Source: Maritimibacter sp. 55A14
GTDB lineage: Bacteria; Pseudomonadota; Alphaproteobacteria; Rhodobacterales; Rhodobacteraceae
Direction: 5' to 3'
DNA length: 64,000 nt
NCBI RefSeq assembly: GCF_003122205.1
Contig: NZ_QEYE01000004.1
Coordinates: forward strand, 161,607 to 225,606
In this document: piece after piece, positions 1 through 9,358 of the stretch
Position numbering within the stretch: the stretch's first letter is position 1
How the letters are laid out: every line of letters begins with the position of its first letter
Program-made: the position numbers and the translations under genes
The notes under the pieces: generated by a model
The model's database searches: none
Told to the model about the DNA's origin: nothing
The model's input: only the letters and a program-made list of their open reading frames with translations

Positions 1-63
1 GGTGGTCGATTTCCCCATACCGATGGACCCGGTGAGACCCAGGATGAAGGGCCGCCCGCTCAT
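1..63 (-). CDS. coaE: dephospho-CoA kinase, N-terminal fragment
   Basis: Dephospho-CoA kinase phosphorylates the 3'-hydroxyl of dephospho-CoA in the last step of coenzyme A synthesis. Only the first 21 codons lie in the window; the gene continues off the left edge. They contain the P-loop GSIGMGKST at residues 12-20, the usual CoaE start. The ATG overlaps the aroE stop in an ATGA arrangement, so the two are translationally coupled in a leftward maf-aroE-coaE operon. This is the order seen next to the origin in other alphaproteobacteria. The identification rests on the P-loop plus synteny. Confidence 0.85.
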   Translation of the reverse strand, partial: MSGRPFILGLTGSIGMGKSTT

Positions 64-899
64 CCCTCCAGAACCGCCGCGCGCAACTCGTCATCTACCT
101 CGGGGCGCACGCCGAACCACGCTTCGAACCCCGGCACCGCCTGGTGGAGCAGCATTCCCAGCCCGTCCACGGTCGGATTGCCCCGGTCCGCCGCGCGTTC
201 CAGCAGCGCGGTCCGCAGCGGGGCATAGACGATATCCGTGACAAGCGCGGTCTGCGGCAGCCGGTCGAGTTTCACGTTCAGTTCCGGCTTTCCGGTCATG
301 CCCAGCGATGTCGTGTTGACCAGCGTCGCGGCGCCTTCCATGTGGCTGCCGACCTGCGTCCACTCCACCACACGCACACGGGCGCCGAAATGTTCGCGCA
401 ACATGTCGGACCGCGCGCGGGTACGATTGGCCAGCACGATCTCCGGCGCGCCGTCGCCCAGCAGCGCCGAGACGACCGCGCGCGCCGCGCCCCCGGCGCC
501 GAGCACCACCGCCGGCCCCGCATCGGCCCGCCAATGCGGGGCGGATTGCTTGAGATTGGCCAGGAACCCGTAACCATCCGTGTTGTCGGCCTGAATCGTC
601 CCGTCGCTGCGGAAGATCAGCGTATTCGCCGCCCCGATCAGCGCCGCCCGGTCGGAGACCGCATTCGCCAGTTCCAACGCCGCCTCCTTGTGCGGGATCG
701 TAATGTTCACGCCGCGGAAACCCAGCCGGGGGAGGGCCTGCAGGGCCTGCGCGAGATGCTCGGCTGCGACCGGCATGGGGATATAGTAGCCACGAATCCC
801 GTAACGTCGCAGCCAGTGCCCGTGCAGGACCGGCGATTTGCTGTGCGCGATCGGATGGCCGATCACACCGGCCAGATGGGGGGCGTCCATTTCCGTCAT
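60..899 (-). CDS. aroE: shikimate dehydrogenase (NADP+)
   Basis: Reduces 3-dehydroshikimate to shikimate with NADPH in the chorismate (aromatic amino acid) pathway; cytoplasmic. The 279-residue protein is of normal length. Visible motifs are the shikimate-binding AHSKSP (18-23), the catalytic lysine in NITIPHK (K71), the catalytic aspartate in NTDG (D108), and the NADP-binding glycine loop GAGGAA (134-139). The start overlaps the maf stop by 4 bases and the stop overlaps the coaE start by 4 bases, so the three genes are one tightly coupled operon transcribed away from the putative origin. Confidence 0.95.
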   Translation of the reverse strand: MTEMDAPHLAGVIGHPIAHSKSPVLHGHWLRRYGIRGYYIPMPVAAEHLAQALQALPRLGFRGVNITIPHKEAALELANAVSDRAALIGAANTLIFRSDGTIQADNTDGYGFLANLKQSAPHWRADAGPAVVLGAGGAARAVVSALLGDGAPEIVLANRTRARSDMLREHFGARVRVVEWTQVGSHMEGAATLVNTTSLGMTGKPELNVKLDRLPQTALVTDIVYAPLRTALLERAADRGNPTVDGLGMLLHQAVPGFEAWFGVRPEVDDELRAAVLEG

Positions 900-1495
900 C
901 CCGCAATGAACCTCCGCGCCGTGAGCCAGTTCAGAAGCTGCACCACTGGCAATCCCAGTACGGTAAAGTAATCCCCTTCAACGCGCGAGAAAAGACGCAC
1001 GCCCTCGGCTTCCAGCTTGTACGATCCGACCGTATCGGTCACGGCCTGGCCTTGCCGCTCCAGATAAGTATTGAGATAAGCGTCGGAAAAATCGCGCATC
1101 TCCAGCCGCGCCTGTCCGATATGCCGCCAGACCGGTTTCGCATCCTCGCAGACCACCACCGCCGAGAGCAGCCGGTGACGCTTGCCGCGCAAGGCCAGAA
1201 GCTGGGTGCGGGCGGCCTCGGGCGTCTCCGGTTTCGTCAGGATCTGGCGGTCCAGCTCCAGCACCTGATCGCAACCGATGACCAGTGCCTCGGGCCGTTT
1301 CTCGGCCACGCGGCGGGCCTTCATCTCGGCCAGGGCGTCGGCGATGTCGTGGGGTTTCGCCCCCTCAAGCTCCAGCGCGGCGCGCAGCGCATCCTCGTCC
1401 ACGCGGGGGCGCTCGACCTCGAAATCCAGCCCGGCGTTGGTCAACAACTCTCGCCGTATCGCCGAACCGGATGCCAGGATGATCGGAGGGGCCAT
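896..1495 (-). CDS. maf: Maf/YceF-type nucleoside triphosphate pyrophosphatase
   Basis: A house-cleaning enzyme that hydrolyses non-canonical nucleoside triphosphates to monophosphates. The 199-residue protein begins with the family motif ASGSxxR (8-14) and carries the catalytic aspartate in IGCDQVL (D76). The 'xDQV' form resembles the YceF subgroup, reported to prefer m7GTP, rather than the 'ADT' form of YhdE, which acts on dTTP/UTP; the substrate is my inference from that motif. It is the first gene of the leftward maf-aroE-coaE operon and its start faces the putative origin region. Confidence 0.88.
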   Translation of the reverse strand: MAPPIILASGSAIRRELLTNAGLDFEVERPRVDEDALRAALELEGAKPHDIADALAEMKARRVAEKRPEALVIGCDQVLELDRQILTKPETPEAARTQLLALRGKRHRLLSAVVVCEDAKPVWRHIGQARLEMRDFSDAYLNTYLERQGQAVTDTVGSYKLEAEGVRLFSRVEGDYFTVLGLPVVQLLNWLTARRFIAG

Positions 1496-1927
1496 GTATG
1501 TTCCTGTGGATGAGTGCGTCGGGGCACCGGGCAGAACTCGCAGCTTTCAACACCGCCGCGAAGGGATCGTCGATCTGTCACCGCAATGTCAAGATTCCTA
1601 CATGATTTGTCCACGGTGCATGGAATTCCGAACAGGTGTGGGTAAGATGCGGATACCGCCGTGGCGCTGGAGCCGTCAGAAAGTTCTTCCGATCTTATCC
1701 ACATATTAATTTTGTATAAGAATTTGAATCTAAATATAAAATTATGTTTGCTCAGTGCTTCAGACAAAACTGTTCGACCCTGCTTATAACTGCCGCGTCG
1801 CGTCCGGAGCTGGGATAAACTTAACTGTTAGACTTGTACCCGGCCCCTTCCTACAACAACAACTTTTCATTTCTTCTTTATTTATATTAGGGAGAGCAGG
1901 AGAGCCCCGCGAAGAAAGAGACCGAGA
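1496..1927. other. candidate chromosomal replication origin (oriC), gene-free
   Basis: This 432-base stretch between divergent maf and hemJ has no convincing reading frame. It contains a perfect DnaA box TTATCCACA at 1695-1703. Single-mismatch boxes lie at 1505-1513 (TGTGGATGA) and 1637-1645 (TGTGGGTAA), and a two-mismatch box at 1607-1615. An AT-rich tract suited to unwinding (about 1701-1748) directly abuts the perfect box, and a second AT-rich patch lies at 1861-1890. The position matches the origin of Caulobacter and Rickettsia, on the maf-aroE side of the hem genes. Flanking genes run away from it on both sides and parAB-parS is within 8 kb. Confidence 0.68.
1695..1703 (+). promoter_or_regulatory. 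perfect DnaA box
   Basis: TTATCCACA matches the consensus exactly. It sits at the left edge of the AT-rich tract, the usual placement of a high-affinity box next to a DNA unwinding element. Confidence 0.7.
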
Positions 1928-2377
1928 ATGACGGACTTCCTGGCAAGCGTCTATCCTTGGACGAAATCGCTGCATGTCATCTCGGTGATCGCCTGGATGG
2001 CGGGGTTGTTCTACCTGCCCCGGCTCTTCGTCTACCATACCGAGAAAGCGGGGGAGGCACCGGTACTCCCGCAAACCTTTGAGGTGATGGAGCGCCGGTT
2101 GCTCAGGGCGATCATGAACCCCGCCATGATTGCCACCTGGGTCTTCGGACTGGCATTGGTGTTTACGCCGGGTATCGTCGACTGGGGCTCGGCCTGGCCC
2201 TGGGTCAAGGCCGCCGGCGTGGGCGGCATGACCTGGTTTCACCATTGGCTCGGACTGCGCCGCAAGGAACTGTTGGCGGGCACCTGCACCGTCACTTCGC
2301 GCGGCTTTCGCGTGATGAACGAACTGCCGACCCTGCTGATGATCTTGATCGTGGTCTCGGTCATCGTCAAATACTAG
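1928..2377 (+). CDS. hemJ: protoporphyrinogen IX oxidase HemJ
   Basis: HemJ oxidises protoporphyrinogen IX to protoporphyrin IX in heme and bacteriochlorophyll synthesis in bacteria lacking HemG/HemY; it is an integral inner-membrane protein. The 149-residue product has about four hydrophobic segments and the family's conserved histidine near the first helix (SLHVISVIAWMAGLFYLPRL, H16). A WFHHW motif lies near residues 100-105. A purine-rich GGAGAGCAGGAGAG lies 25-40 bases upstream and a weaker GAAAGAGACCGAGA is adjacent. It is the first gene rightward of the putative origin. The usual partner hemE is not in this window. Confidence 0.9.
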   Translation: MTDFLASVYPWTKSLHVISVIAWMAGLFYLPRLFVYHTEKAGEAPVLPQTFEVMERRLLRAIMNPAMIATWVFGLALVFTPGIVDWGSAWPWVKAAGVGGMTWFHHWLGLRRKELLAGTCTVTSRGFRVMNELPTLLMILIVVSVIVKY

Positions 2378-2387
2378 AGAACGGCGT

Positions 2388-2417
2388 TTGACAGCGGCCC
2401 GGCTTGCGGTGTAAAGG
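2388..2417 (+). promoter_or_regulatory. probable sigma-70 promoter of rho
   Basis: TTGACA at 2388-2393 is a perfect -35 hexamer. A weak -10 (TAAAGG at 2412-2417, spacer 18) follows. This places the start of transcription about 100 bases before rho and leaves a long leader, which fits the autogenous attenuation known for rho genes. Assigned by eye. Confidence 0.5.
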
Positions 2418-2523
2418 ACCGTCTGTCCGGTCATCCGACCATCAGGACGCCCCCATTTTTCCGAACGCCCGCGGCAGGCTGCCGCCCGCGCCCTCCATAT
2501 CACTCCACCACAGGTGTATCCGC

Positions 2524-3795
2524 ATGTCCGAAGACCAGTTGTTCCTGTCCGACCTCAAGGCGCAGAGCCCCGCTGACCTGCTCGCCCAGGCCGAGGAGCT
2601 GGAGATCGAAGGCGCGCCCTCGATGCGCAAGGGCGACATGATGTTCGCCATTCTCAAGGCGCGTGCCGAAGACGGCTGGGAAATCTCCGGCGACGGCGTG
2701 CTGGAGGTGATGCAGGACGGGTTCGGGTTTCTGCGTTCGCCCGAGGCGAACTACCTTCCCGGCCCTGACGATATTTATGTCAGCCCGGACCTGATCCGGG
2801 TCTTCTCGCTTCGCACCGGCGACACGATCGAGGGGGTAATCCGCGCGCCCAATGACAGCGAGCGCTACTTCGCCATCACCAAGGTTACGCAGATCAATTT
2901 CCAGGATCCGGAAATGGCCCGGCACAAGGTGCATTTCGACAACCTCACGCCGCTCTATCCCGACGAACGGCTGACGATGGAGATCGAGGATCCGACGATC
3001 AAGGACCGCTCGGCGCGGATCATCGACCTGGTCGCGCCGATCGGCAAGGGCCAGCGATCGCTGATCGTGGCGCCGCCGCGGACCGGCAAGACGGTGCTCT
3101 TGCAGAACATCGCCCATTCGATCGAGAGGAACCATCCGGAATGCTACCTGATCGTGCTGCTCATCGACGAGCGGCCGGAGGAAGTGACCGACATGCAGCG
3201 CAGCGTGAAGGGCGAGGTCGTATCGTCGACTTTCGACGAGCCCGCGACGCGCCACGTTGCGGTCAGCGAGATGGTGATCGAGAAGGCCAAACGGCTGGTC
3301 GAGCACAAGCGCGACGTGGTGATCCTGCTCGATTCGATCACCCGGCTGGGCCGCGCGTTCAACACGGTCGTGCCGAGCTCCGGCAAGGTGCTGACCGGCG
3401 GTGTCGATGCGAACGCGCTGCAACGGCCCAAGCGGTTCTTCGGCGCGGCGCGAAACATCGAGGAGGGCGGATCGCTGACCATCATCGCCACCGCCCTGAT
3501 CGACACCGGCAGCCGCATGGACGAGGTGATTTTCGAAGAATTCAAGGGCACCGGCAACTCGGAGATCGTGCTCGACCGCAAGGTGGCCGACAAGCGCGTC
3601 TTCCCGTCGATGGACATTCTCAAGTCCGGCACGCGGAAGGAGGAGCTGCTCGTGGACAAGAACGACCTTCAGAAGATGTTCGTCCTCCGCCGCATCCTCA
3701 ATCCGATGGGCACCACGGACGCGATCGAGTTCCTGCTTTCCAAGCTCAAGCAGACCAAGACAAACGCGGATTTCTTCGATTCGATGAATACCTGA
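2524..3795 (+). CDS. rho: transcription termination factor Rho
   Basis: Hexameric RNA-dependent ATPase that translocates along untranslated RNA and ends transcription. The 423-residue protein starts at the ATG of MSEDQ. An open frame extends 40 codons further up, but that extension has no family character. The RNA-binding cold-shock region includes GFGFLR (66-71), and the ATPase core has Walker A APPRTGKT (183-190) and Walker [11 protein letters not shown] (212-221). The length matches other alphaproteobacterial Rho proteins. It lies 146 bases after hemJ with its own likely promoter and is followed 37 bases later by mnmE. Confidence 0.97.
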   Translation: MSEDQLFLSDLKAQSPADLLAQAEELEIEGAPSMRKGDMMFAILKARAEDGWEISGDGVLEVMQDGFGFLRSPEANYLPGPDDIYVSPDLIRVFSLRTGDTIEGVIRAPNDSERYFAITKVTQINFQDPEMARHKVHFDNLTPLYPDERLTMEIEDPTIKDRSARIIDLVAPIGKGQRSLIVAPPRTGKTVLLQNIAHSIERNHPECYLIVLLIDERPEEVTDMQRSVKGEVVSSTFDEPATRHVAVSEMVIEKAKRLVEHKRDVVILLDSITRLGRAFNTVVPSSGKVLTGGVDANALQRPKRFFGAARNIEEGGSLTIIATALIDTGSRMDEVIFEEFKGTGNSEIVLDRKVADKRVFPSMDILKSGTRKEELLVDKNDLQKMFVLRRILNPMGTTDAIEFLLSKLKQTKTNADFFDSMNT

Positions 3796-3832
3796 GATAC
3801 GCGCGCCGGACGGGCGGCGCGGGGGCGGGGTC

Positions 3833-5125
3833 ATGGACACGATCTACGCATTGGCAACGGCGCGCGGGAAATCCGGGGTGGCGGTGATCCGCCTTTCCGG
3901 ACCGGATGCACATGCCGCGGCCGAATCCCTGGCCGGGCCGTTGCCGCCACCGCGGCAATCGACGCTGCGGGTTCTGCGCGACGCAGATGGCGGGCATCTC
4001 GATCAGGCGCTGGTGCTTCTCTTTTTGAAAGGTGCAAGCTTCACCGGCGAGGATGTGGCCGAGCTCCACCTGCATGGCAGCCCGGCCATCATCCGCGCCG
4101 TCCTGCGTGAGCTTGGGGACCGGGCGGGCCTGCGGATGGCCGAACCGGGGGAGTTCACCCGCCGCGCGCTGGAGAACGGTTGTCTCGATCTTGTGCAGGT
4201 CGAGGGGCTGGGCGACCTGATCGAGGCGGAGACCGAGGCGCAGCGCAAACAGGCGCTGCGTGTGTTCGAGGGCGCGCTAGGACGCAAGGTGGAGGCCTGG
4301 CGGTCGGCGCTGATCCGTGCGGCGGCGTTGCTGGAGGCCACGATCGACTTCGCCGATGAAGAGGTTCCGGTCGAAGTGACGCCGGAGGTGACGGGCCTGC
4401 TCGACGGGGTTGCGGAGGGCCTGCGGGCCGAGATCGCGGGCAGCCGCGCGGCGGAACGCATCCGCGACGGCTTTGAAGTGGCCATCGTCGGCGCGCCCAA
4501 TGCGGGCAAGTCGACGCTGCTCAACGCGCTGGCCGGACGGGAGGCCGCGATCACGTCCGAGGTGGCGGGGACGACGCGCGACGTGATCGAGGTGGCCATG
4601 GATCTGAATGGTGTGCCGGCCACTATACTTGATACTGCTGGCCTGCGGGACGCACAAGATATGGTAGAGGGCATGGGCATTGACCGCGCCCTCAAGCGCG
4701 CGCGGGAGGCCGATTTGCGGGTTTTCCTGCATGGCCCGGAAGGGGATATTCCGGGGGTGGTCCGGCAGCCCGGAGACATCGACGTATTGGGCAAGGCCGA
4801 TCTTGGCAGAAGCGGCGAGGGGCTTCCGGTGTCGGGCAAGACGGGCGCCGGCATAGCTGAGCTCGTGGGCCGGGTCGCGGCGGAGCTGGAGATGCGGGCG
4901 CAGCGCGCGTCCACCGCCACGCGGGAGCGGCACCGCCTGGCGATGGAATCTGCTTTGGGGGCTATGGAATCAGCCCGGATTGAGGTATTGAACGGGCCGG
5001 ACAGGGCAGAACTGGCGGCGGAAAACCTCCATGCCGGCATCCGGGCGCTGGATTCTGTGATCGGGCGCGTGGACGTCGAGCATATTCTGGACGAGATTTT
5101 TGCGCGGTTCTGCCTCGGCAAGTAG
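3833..5125 (+). CDS. mnmE: tRNA modification GTPase MnmE
   Basis: With MnmG it builds the 5-carboxymethylaminomethyl group on wobble uridine 34 of several tRNAs. The 430-residue protein has the N-terminal formyl-tetrahydrofolate-binding domain, then the inserted G domain: G1 GAPNAGKS (220-227), G2 TT (247-248), G3 DTAG (267-270). It ends in the expected FCLGK, whose cysteine is needed for modification. The G4 position reads GKAD (320-323) instead of NKxD or TKxD; the codons are clear in the sequence. mnmG follows after 3 bases, so the two partners are co-transcribed. Confidence 0.96.
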   Translation: MDTIYALATARGKSGVAVIRLSGPDAHAAAESLAGPLPPPRQSTLRVLRDADGGHLDQALVLLFLKGASFTGEDVAELHLHGSPAIIRAVLRELGDRAGLRMAEPGEFTRRALENGCLDLVQVEGLGDLIEAETEAQRKQALRVFEGALGRKVEAWRSALIRAAALLEATIDFADEEVPVEVTPEVTGLLDGVAEGLRAEIAGSRAAERIRDGFEVAIVGAPNAGKSTLLNALAGREAAITSEVAGTTRDVIEVAMDLNGVPATILDTAGLRDAQDMVEGMGIDRALKRAREADLRVFLHGPEGDIPGVVRQPGDIDVLGKADLGRSGEGLPVSGKTGAGIAELVGRVAAELEMRAQRASTATRERHRLAMESALGAMESARIEVLNGPDRAELAAENLHAGIRALDSVIGRVDVEHILDEIFARFCLGK

Positions 5126-5128
5126 GGA

Positions 5129-7003
5129 ATGTTTCACGTGAAACATGATTTCGATGTCATCGTGATCGGCGGCGGTCATGCGGGCGCGGATGCGGCTCAC
5201 GCGGCGGCACGGTCCGGCGCGCGCACTGGGCTGGTGACGCTGCGATTCGACGGGATCGGCGTGATGAGCTGCAACCCCGCGATCGGCGGCCTGGGCAAGG
5301 GCCACCTGGTGCGCGAGATCGACGCGCTTGACGGGCTGATGGGCCGGGTCGCGGACCGGGCCGGCATTCAGTTCCGGCTTCTCAACCGGCGCAAGGGACC
5401 GGCCGTTCAGGGCCCGCGGGCGCAGTCGGATCGTCGCATCTACCGCACGGAAATGCAGCGCGAAATTCGGGCTACACCCAATCTTACTGTGATCGAGGGC
5501 GAGGTCGCCGAGTTTCTCATGAATGCCGGGTGCGTGGCCGGTGTCGTTCTGGCCGACGGCGCTCACGTCTCGGCCCGCGCGGTGGTGCTGACGACGGGCA
5601 CTTTCCTGCGTGGCGTGATACATATCGGCGATGTCTCCCGACCCGGCGGTCGGATGGGCGACAAGCCGTCGGTTCGCTTGGCGGAACGGATTGACAATTT
5701 CGGCCTTCCGCTCGGGCGGCTCAAGACCGGCACGCCGCCGCGGCTCGACGGGCGAACAATCAACTGGGAAGTCCTGGAAGACCAGCCGGGCGATGCCGAG
5801 CCGGTGATGTTCTCCTTCCTGTCCAAGCGGCCTTTTGTCCGGCAGGTTTCCTGCGGGATCACGCATACGAACGCCCATACGCATGAGATCATCCGCGAGA
5901 ATCTGGCGCGCTCGGCCATGTATGGCGGGCATATAGATGGGGTCGGGCCGCGCTACTGCCCCTCCATCGAGGACAAGATTATCCGCTTTGCCGACAAGGA
6001 GTCACACCAGATTTTCCTGGAGCCCGAAGGGCTGGACGACCATACGGTCTATCCGAATGGCATCTCCACCTCCTTGCCGGAGGATGTCCAACTTCGCTAC
6101 GTCCGGTCCATCCGCGGGCTAGAGAAGGCGGAGATCCTGCAGCCGGGCTACGCCATCGAGTATGACTATGTGGATCCGCGGGCACTGCGCCCGAGCCTGG
6201 AATTGAAAGATGTACCGGGCCTATATCTTGCGGGTCAGATCAACGGAACCACAGGATATGAGGAGGCTGCGGCCCAAGGGCTGGTTGCCGGGCTGAACGC
6301 CGCGCGCCGCGCCGCGGGGCGCGAGCCGGTGATTTTCAGTCGCGCGGACGCTTATATCGGCGTGATGATCGACGATCTTGTGACCCGAGGTGTCGCGGAG
6401 CCCTACCGCATGTTCACCTCGCGCGCGGAGTTCCGGTTGTCCCTGCGGGCCGACAATGCCGATCAGCGTCTCACGCCCCTAGGCGTCGCCTTGGGCTGCG
6501 TGGGCGAGTCCCGCAAGGTCGCGTTTGAGGCGAAGATGGCGCAGATCGACGCCGCCCGCACGACGTTGGAGGCGCGCAGCTTGACCCCAAATGAGGCCCG
6601 CACTGCCGGACTGACGGTGGGCGAGGACGGTACGCGCCGGAACGGCATCGACCTCTTGTCCTTCCCCGATGTCGATTTCGCCCGCCTGGCGGATATCTGG
6701 CCCGAGCTTTCCGACACGGCGCCCGAAATCCGAAAGCAGGTAGAGCGCGATGCGCTCTACGCCCATTACATCGCACGGCAACAGGCCGATGTTGCGGCGA
6801 TGAAGCGGGACGAAGCGCATGAGATTCCGGAGCGCATGGATTACGACACCATTTCCGGCCTGTCGCACGAGCTGAAGGGCAAGCTTTCGCGCATCCGCCC
6901 GGCGACGCTGGCGCAGGCTGGCCGGATCGACGGGATGACGCCGGCGGCACTGACGCTCATCCTCGCGCGCCTGCGCCAGGACGCCAAAAGGCGCTCTGCC
7001 TGA
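5129..7003 (+). CDS. mnmG: tRNA uridine-5-carboxymethylaminomethyl modification enzyme MnmG (GidA)
   Basis: FAD-dependent partner of MnmE in wobble-uridine modification. The 624-residue protein has the Rossmann FAD-binding GGGHAG (14-19) and the family signatures CNPAIGG and [17 protein letters not shown]. The start codon overlaps the first base of a perfect parS site (5130-5145), so residues MFHVKH are effectively dictated by the partition site. The stop overlaps the rsmG start (TGATG). The mnmE-mnmG-rsmG-parA-parB order is the classic origin-proximal arrangement. Confidence 0.97.
   Translation: MFHVKHDFDVIVIGGGHAGADAAHAAARSGARTGLVTLRFDGIGVMSCNPAIGGLGKGHLVREIDALDGLMGRVADRAGIQFRLLNRRKGPAVQGPRAQSDRRIYRTEMQREIRATPNLTVIEGEVAEFLMNAGCVAGVVLADGAHVSARAVVLTTGTFLRGVIHIGDVSRPGGRMGDKPSVRLAERIDNFGLPLGRLKTGTPPRLDGRTINWEVLEDQPGDAEPVMFSFLSKRPFVRQVSCGITHTNAHTHEIIRENLARSAMYGGHIDGVGPRYCPSIEDKIIRFADKESHQIFLEPEGLDDHTVYPNGISTSLPEDVQLRYVRSIRGLEKAEILQPGYAIEYDYVDPRALRPSLELKDVPGLYLAGQINGTTGYEEAAAQGLVAGLNAARRAAGREPVIFSRADAYIGVMIDDLVTRGVAEPYRMFTSRAEFRLSLRADNADQRLTPLGVALGCVGESRKVAFEAKMAQIDAARTTLEARSLTPNEARTAGLTVGEDGTRRNGIDLLSFPDVDFARLADIWPELSDTAPEIRKQVERDALYAHYIARQQADVAAMKRDEAHEIPERMDYDTISGLSHELKGKLSRIRPATLAQAGRIDGMTPAALTLILARLRQDAKRRSA
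5130..5145. promoter_or_regulatory. parS centromere site 1
   Basis: TGTTTCACGTGAAACA is a perfect 16-bp palindrome identical to the universal ParB-binding consensus. It begins on the second base of the mnmG start codon. It should nucleate ParB spreading and SMC loading near the origin. Confidence 0.93.
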
Positions 7004-7635
7004 TGGTGGACGAGGCGGACCGGGAAGCGTTTCTGGCGGCCCGGAATGTTTCACGTGAAACACTGCAGCGGCTGGATACCTACGCCATGCTGTTGCGAAA
7101 ATGGAACCCGGCCATAAATCTTGTGTCCCGAACTACGCTGGCGGATCTCTGGTCGCGCCATTTTCTCGACAGCGCGCAGCTTCTCGACCGCACGCCGAAC
7201 AGCGCATCGAACTGGGTCGATCTCGGCTCCGGCGGCGGGTTTCCTGGACTGATCGTGGCGATTCTGGCGGCGGAGGCTGCGCCGCACCTGCGCGTCACAC
7301 TCGTGGAAAGCGATGCCCGCAAGGCCGCGTTCCTGCTGCGGGTCGCGCAGGCCACGGAGACGCCGGCGGAGGTGAAAATCGCACGGGCGGAGACCCTTGC
7401 GCCCCAAAGCGCCGACGTGCTCTCCGCGCGGGCGCTGGCGCCGCTCGACCGGCTTTTGCCGTTGGCGCAGCGGCACCTGGCCGAGGACGGCATCGCGCTC
7501 TTTCCCAAGGGCGCGGGCCATGCCGAAGAGATCGACGCGGCCCTTGCATCCTGGGCTTTCCGAGTCCAAAAACATCCGAGCATCACCGATCCGTCCGGCG
7601 TCATACTGGAAATTGGAGGCATAGCCCGTGTCTGA
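7003..7635 (+). CDS. rsmG: 16S rRNA (guanine-527-N7) methyltransferase RsmG
   Basis: Methylates N7 of G527 in 16S rRNA; loss gives low-level streptomycin resistance in other bacteria. The 210-residue protein has the S-adenosylmethionine motif DLGSGGGFPG (73-82) and the family signature NPAINLVS (35-42). A second perfect parS site lies in codons 15-20, giving the tell-tale NVSRET. The start overlaps the mnmG stop by 1 base, and the stop overlaps the GTG start of parA by 8 bases, so translation is coupled throughout. Confidence 0.96.
   Translation: MVDEADREAFLAARNVSRETLQRLDTYAMLLRKWNPAINLVSRTTLADLWSRHFLDSAQLLDRTPNSASNWVDLGSGGGFPGLIVAILAAEAAPHLRVTLVESDARKAAFLLRVAQATETPAEVKIARAETLAPQSADVLSARALAPLDRLLPLAQRHLAEDGIALFPKGAGHAEEIDAALASWAFRVQKHPSITDPSGVILEIGGIARV
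7047..7062. promoter_or_regulatory. parS centromere site 2
   Basis: A second perfect copy of TGTTTCACGTGAAACA, inside rsmG 1.9 kb from the first. It is read in a different codon phase from site 1 (NVSRET versus FHVKH), so conservation is of the DNA, not of the peptide. Confidence 0.93.
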
Positions 7636-8440
7636 ACCGGTTCCGGGGCCCGGCCCCCGTATCATCGCGGTTGCGAACCAGAAGGGCGGGGTCGGCAAGA
7701 CCACCACCGCCATAAACCTGGGCACCGCGCTGGCAGAGGCCGGCAAGCGCGTACTTCTGGTGGATATCGACCCGCAGGGCAACGCCTCGACCGGGCTCGG
7801 CATCGACGCGGACCGGCGGGACATGACAACCTATGATCTGCTTCTGGAAGAGGCCCCGGCGTTGGAGGTGTTGCAGGAGACGAGTATTCCCAACCTCCTG
7901 ATAGCCCCGGCGACGACCGATCTGAGTTCCGCCGATATCGAGCTTGTGGCCAATGAAAAAAGGGTTTTCCTGCTGCGCGACGCGCTGAACCTGTCGGCGC
8001 TGGCCGAGTTCCGGCTGGACTATGTGCTGATCGACTGCCCGCCGTCGCTGAACCTTCTGACGGTCAACGCGATGGTCGCCGCGCATTCGGTCCTGGTGCC
8101 CTTGCAGGCAGAGTTCTTCGCGCTGGAGGGGCTTTCGCAACTCATGCTGAGTGTGCGTGAAGTTCGGCAAACCGCTAATTCTGCCCTGCGCTTGGAAGGT
8201 GTTGTGTTGACCATGTATGACAAACGCAACAACTTGTCCCGGCAAGTGGAGGCGGATGCCCGGCAAACCCTGGGCAAGCTGGTCTTCGACACGGTGATCC
8301 CCCGCAATGTGCGGCTGAGCGAGGCGCCGTCCTATGCCATGCCGGTTCTTGTCTACGATTCGGAGTCGAAAGGCAGCCAAGCGTATCGCGAGCTGGCACA
8401 GGAATTGATCCGCAAACACGGCGCGCAGGCGGCGGCCTGA
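7628..8440 (+). CDS. parA: chromosome partitioning ATPase ParA
   Basis: Deviant-Walker ATPase that, with ParB bound at parS, segregates the newly replicated origin. The 270-residue protein starts at a GTG overlapping the rsmG stop and carries KGGVGKTT (19-26). The motif DIDPQGN (Walker A') and the Walker B-like DYVLIDCPPSL follow. It is of the chromosomal (Soj) type, without the N-terminal helix-turn-helix of plasmid ParA proteins. parB starts 15 bases downstream after a GGGAGGCGAG ribosome-binding site. Confidence 0.96.
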   Translation: MSEPVPGPGPRIIAVANQKGGVGKTTTAINLGTALAEAGKRVLLVDIDPQGNASTGLGIDADRRDMTTYDLLLEEAPALEVLQETSIPNLLIAPATTDLSSADIELVANEKRVFLLRDALNLSALAEFRLDYVLIDCPPSLNLLTVNAMVAAHSVLVPLQAEFFALEGLSQLMLSVREVRQTANSALRLEGVVLTMYDKRNNLSRQVEADARQTLGKLVFDTVIPRNVRLSEAPSYAMPVLVYDSESKGSQAYRELAQELIRKHGAQAAA

Positions 8441-8455
8441 TCTGGGAGGCGAGAC

Positions 8456-9358
8456 ATGGCACAGAAGACACCGGAACGGCGCGGACTGGGGCGTGGACTG
8501 TCAGCCCTGATGGCAGATGTGAACCCCGAGACTCCGGCAGAGCAGCAGGGGCAGACTGCCGCGCGGCGTCCCGACACACATGTCGCCATCGACCGGCTGC
8601 ATCCGAACCCCAACCAGCCGCGGCGGGATTTCGTCAAGGAAAACCTGGAGGAGCTGGCCGCCTCGATTCGCGAGAAGGGGGTGATCCAGCCGCTCATCGT
8701 CCGGCCCGACCCGCATCAGGGCGGGGCCTATCAGATCGTCGCGGGGGAACGTCGCTGGCGGGCCGCACAGATGGCGCAGCTTCATGAGCTGCCTGTTCTG
8801 ATCCGGGATTTCGACGACACGGAGGTGCTGGAAGTCGCGATCATCGAGAACATCCAGCGTGCCGATCTGAACCCGGTGGAGGAAGCCGCGGGATACCGCA
8901 GATTGATGGAGCAATTCGGCCATACGCAGGAAAACCTGGCCCGAGCACTGGGCAAGAGCCGAAGCCATATCGCCAACCTTATGCGGCTTCTGGGCCTGCC
9001 GGAGGAGGTTCTGGGGTATCTCCGCGAGGGAATGCTTTCTGCCGGGCACGCCCGCGCGCTCATCACCGCGGATGATCCTGTGGGTATTGCCAAGCAGATC
9101 GTGGCCAAGGGGCTCTCGGTGCGGGAGGTGGAGCGACTGGTCAAGGCGCCGAAGCCGGGCGCAGGACCAAAGCCGCGCGCGGCGGCGCCCGAGAAGGACG
9201 CCGACACCCGCGCGCTGGAACAGGATCTCGCTGCCAATACCGGGCTGCGCGTGACGATCGACCACAAGCCGGGCGGGGAAAGCGGGCAGGTGGTGATCCG
9301 CTACGGCACGCTGGAAGAGCTCGACGCGCTGTGCCAGGCGCTGACCGCTATGCGTTAG
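8456..9358 (+). CDS. parB: chromosome partitioning protein ParB
   Basis: CTPase and DNA-binding protein that loads at parS and spreads as a clamp. The 300-residue protein begins with the LGRGLSALM motif typical of chromosomal ParB, which interacts with ParA. The CTP-binding region contains GERRWRA (97-103) and ENIQR (131-135). A helix-turn-helix follows around residues 155-178 (GHTQENLARALGKSRSHI), and a C-terminal dimerisation domain closes the protein. Its two target sites lie upstream in mnmG and rsmG. The 3' end overlaps the convergent DUF454 gene by 11 bases. Confidence 0.96.
   Translation: MAQKTPERRGLGRGLSALMADVNPETPAEQQGQTAARRPDTHVAIDRLHPNPNQPRRDFVKENLEELAASIREKGVIQPLIVRPDPHQGGAYQIVAGERRWRAAQMAQLHELPVLIRDFDDTEVLEVAIIENIQRADLNPVEEAAGYRRLMEQFGHTQENLARALGKSRSHIANLMRLLGLPEEVLGYLREGMLSAGHARALITADDPVGIAKQIVAKGLSVREVERLVKAPKPGAGPKPRAAAPEKDADTRALEQDLAANTGLRVTIDHKPGGESGQVVIRYGTLEELDALCQALTAMR

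Noticed and set aside
1807..1825. TTAAC-type CtrA site near 1820 in the putative origin
   Set aside because: No TTAA-N7-TTAA spacing is present within two mismatches that I would trust.
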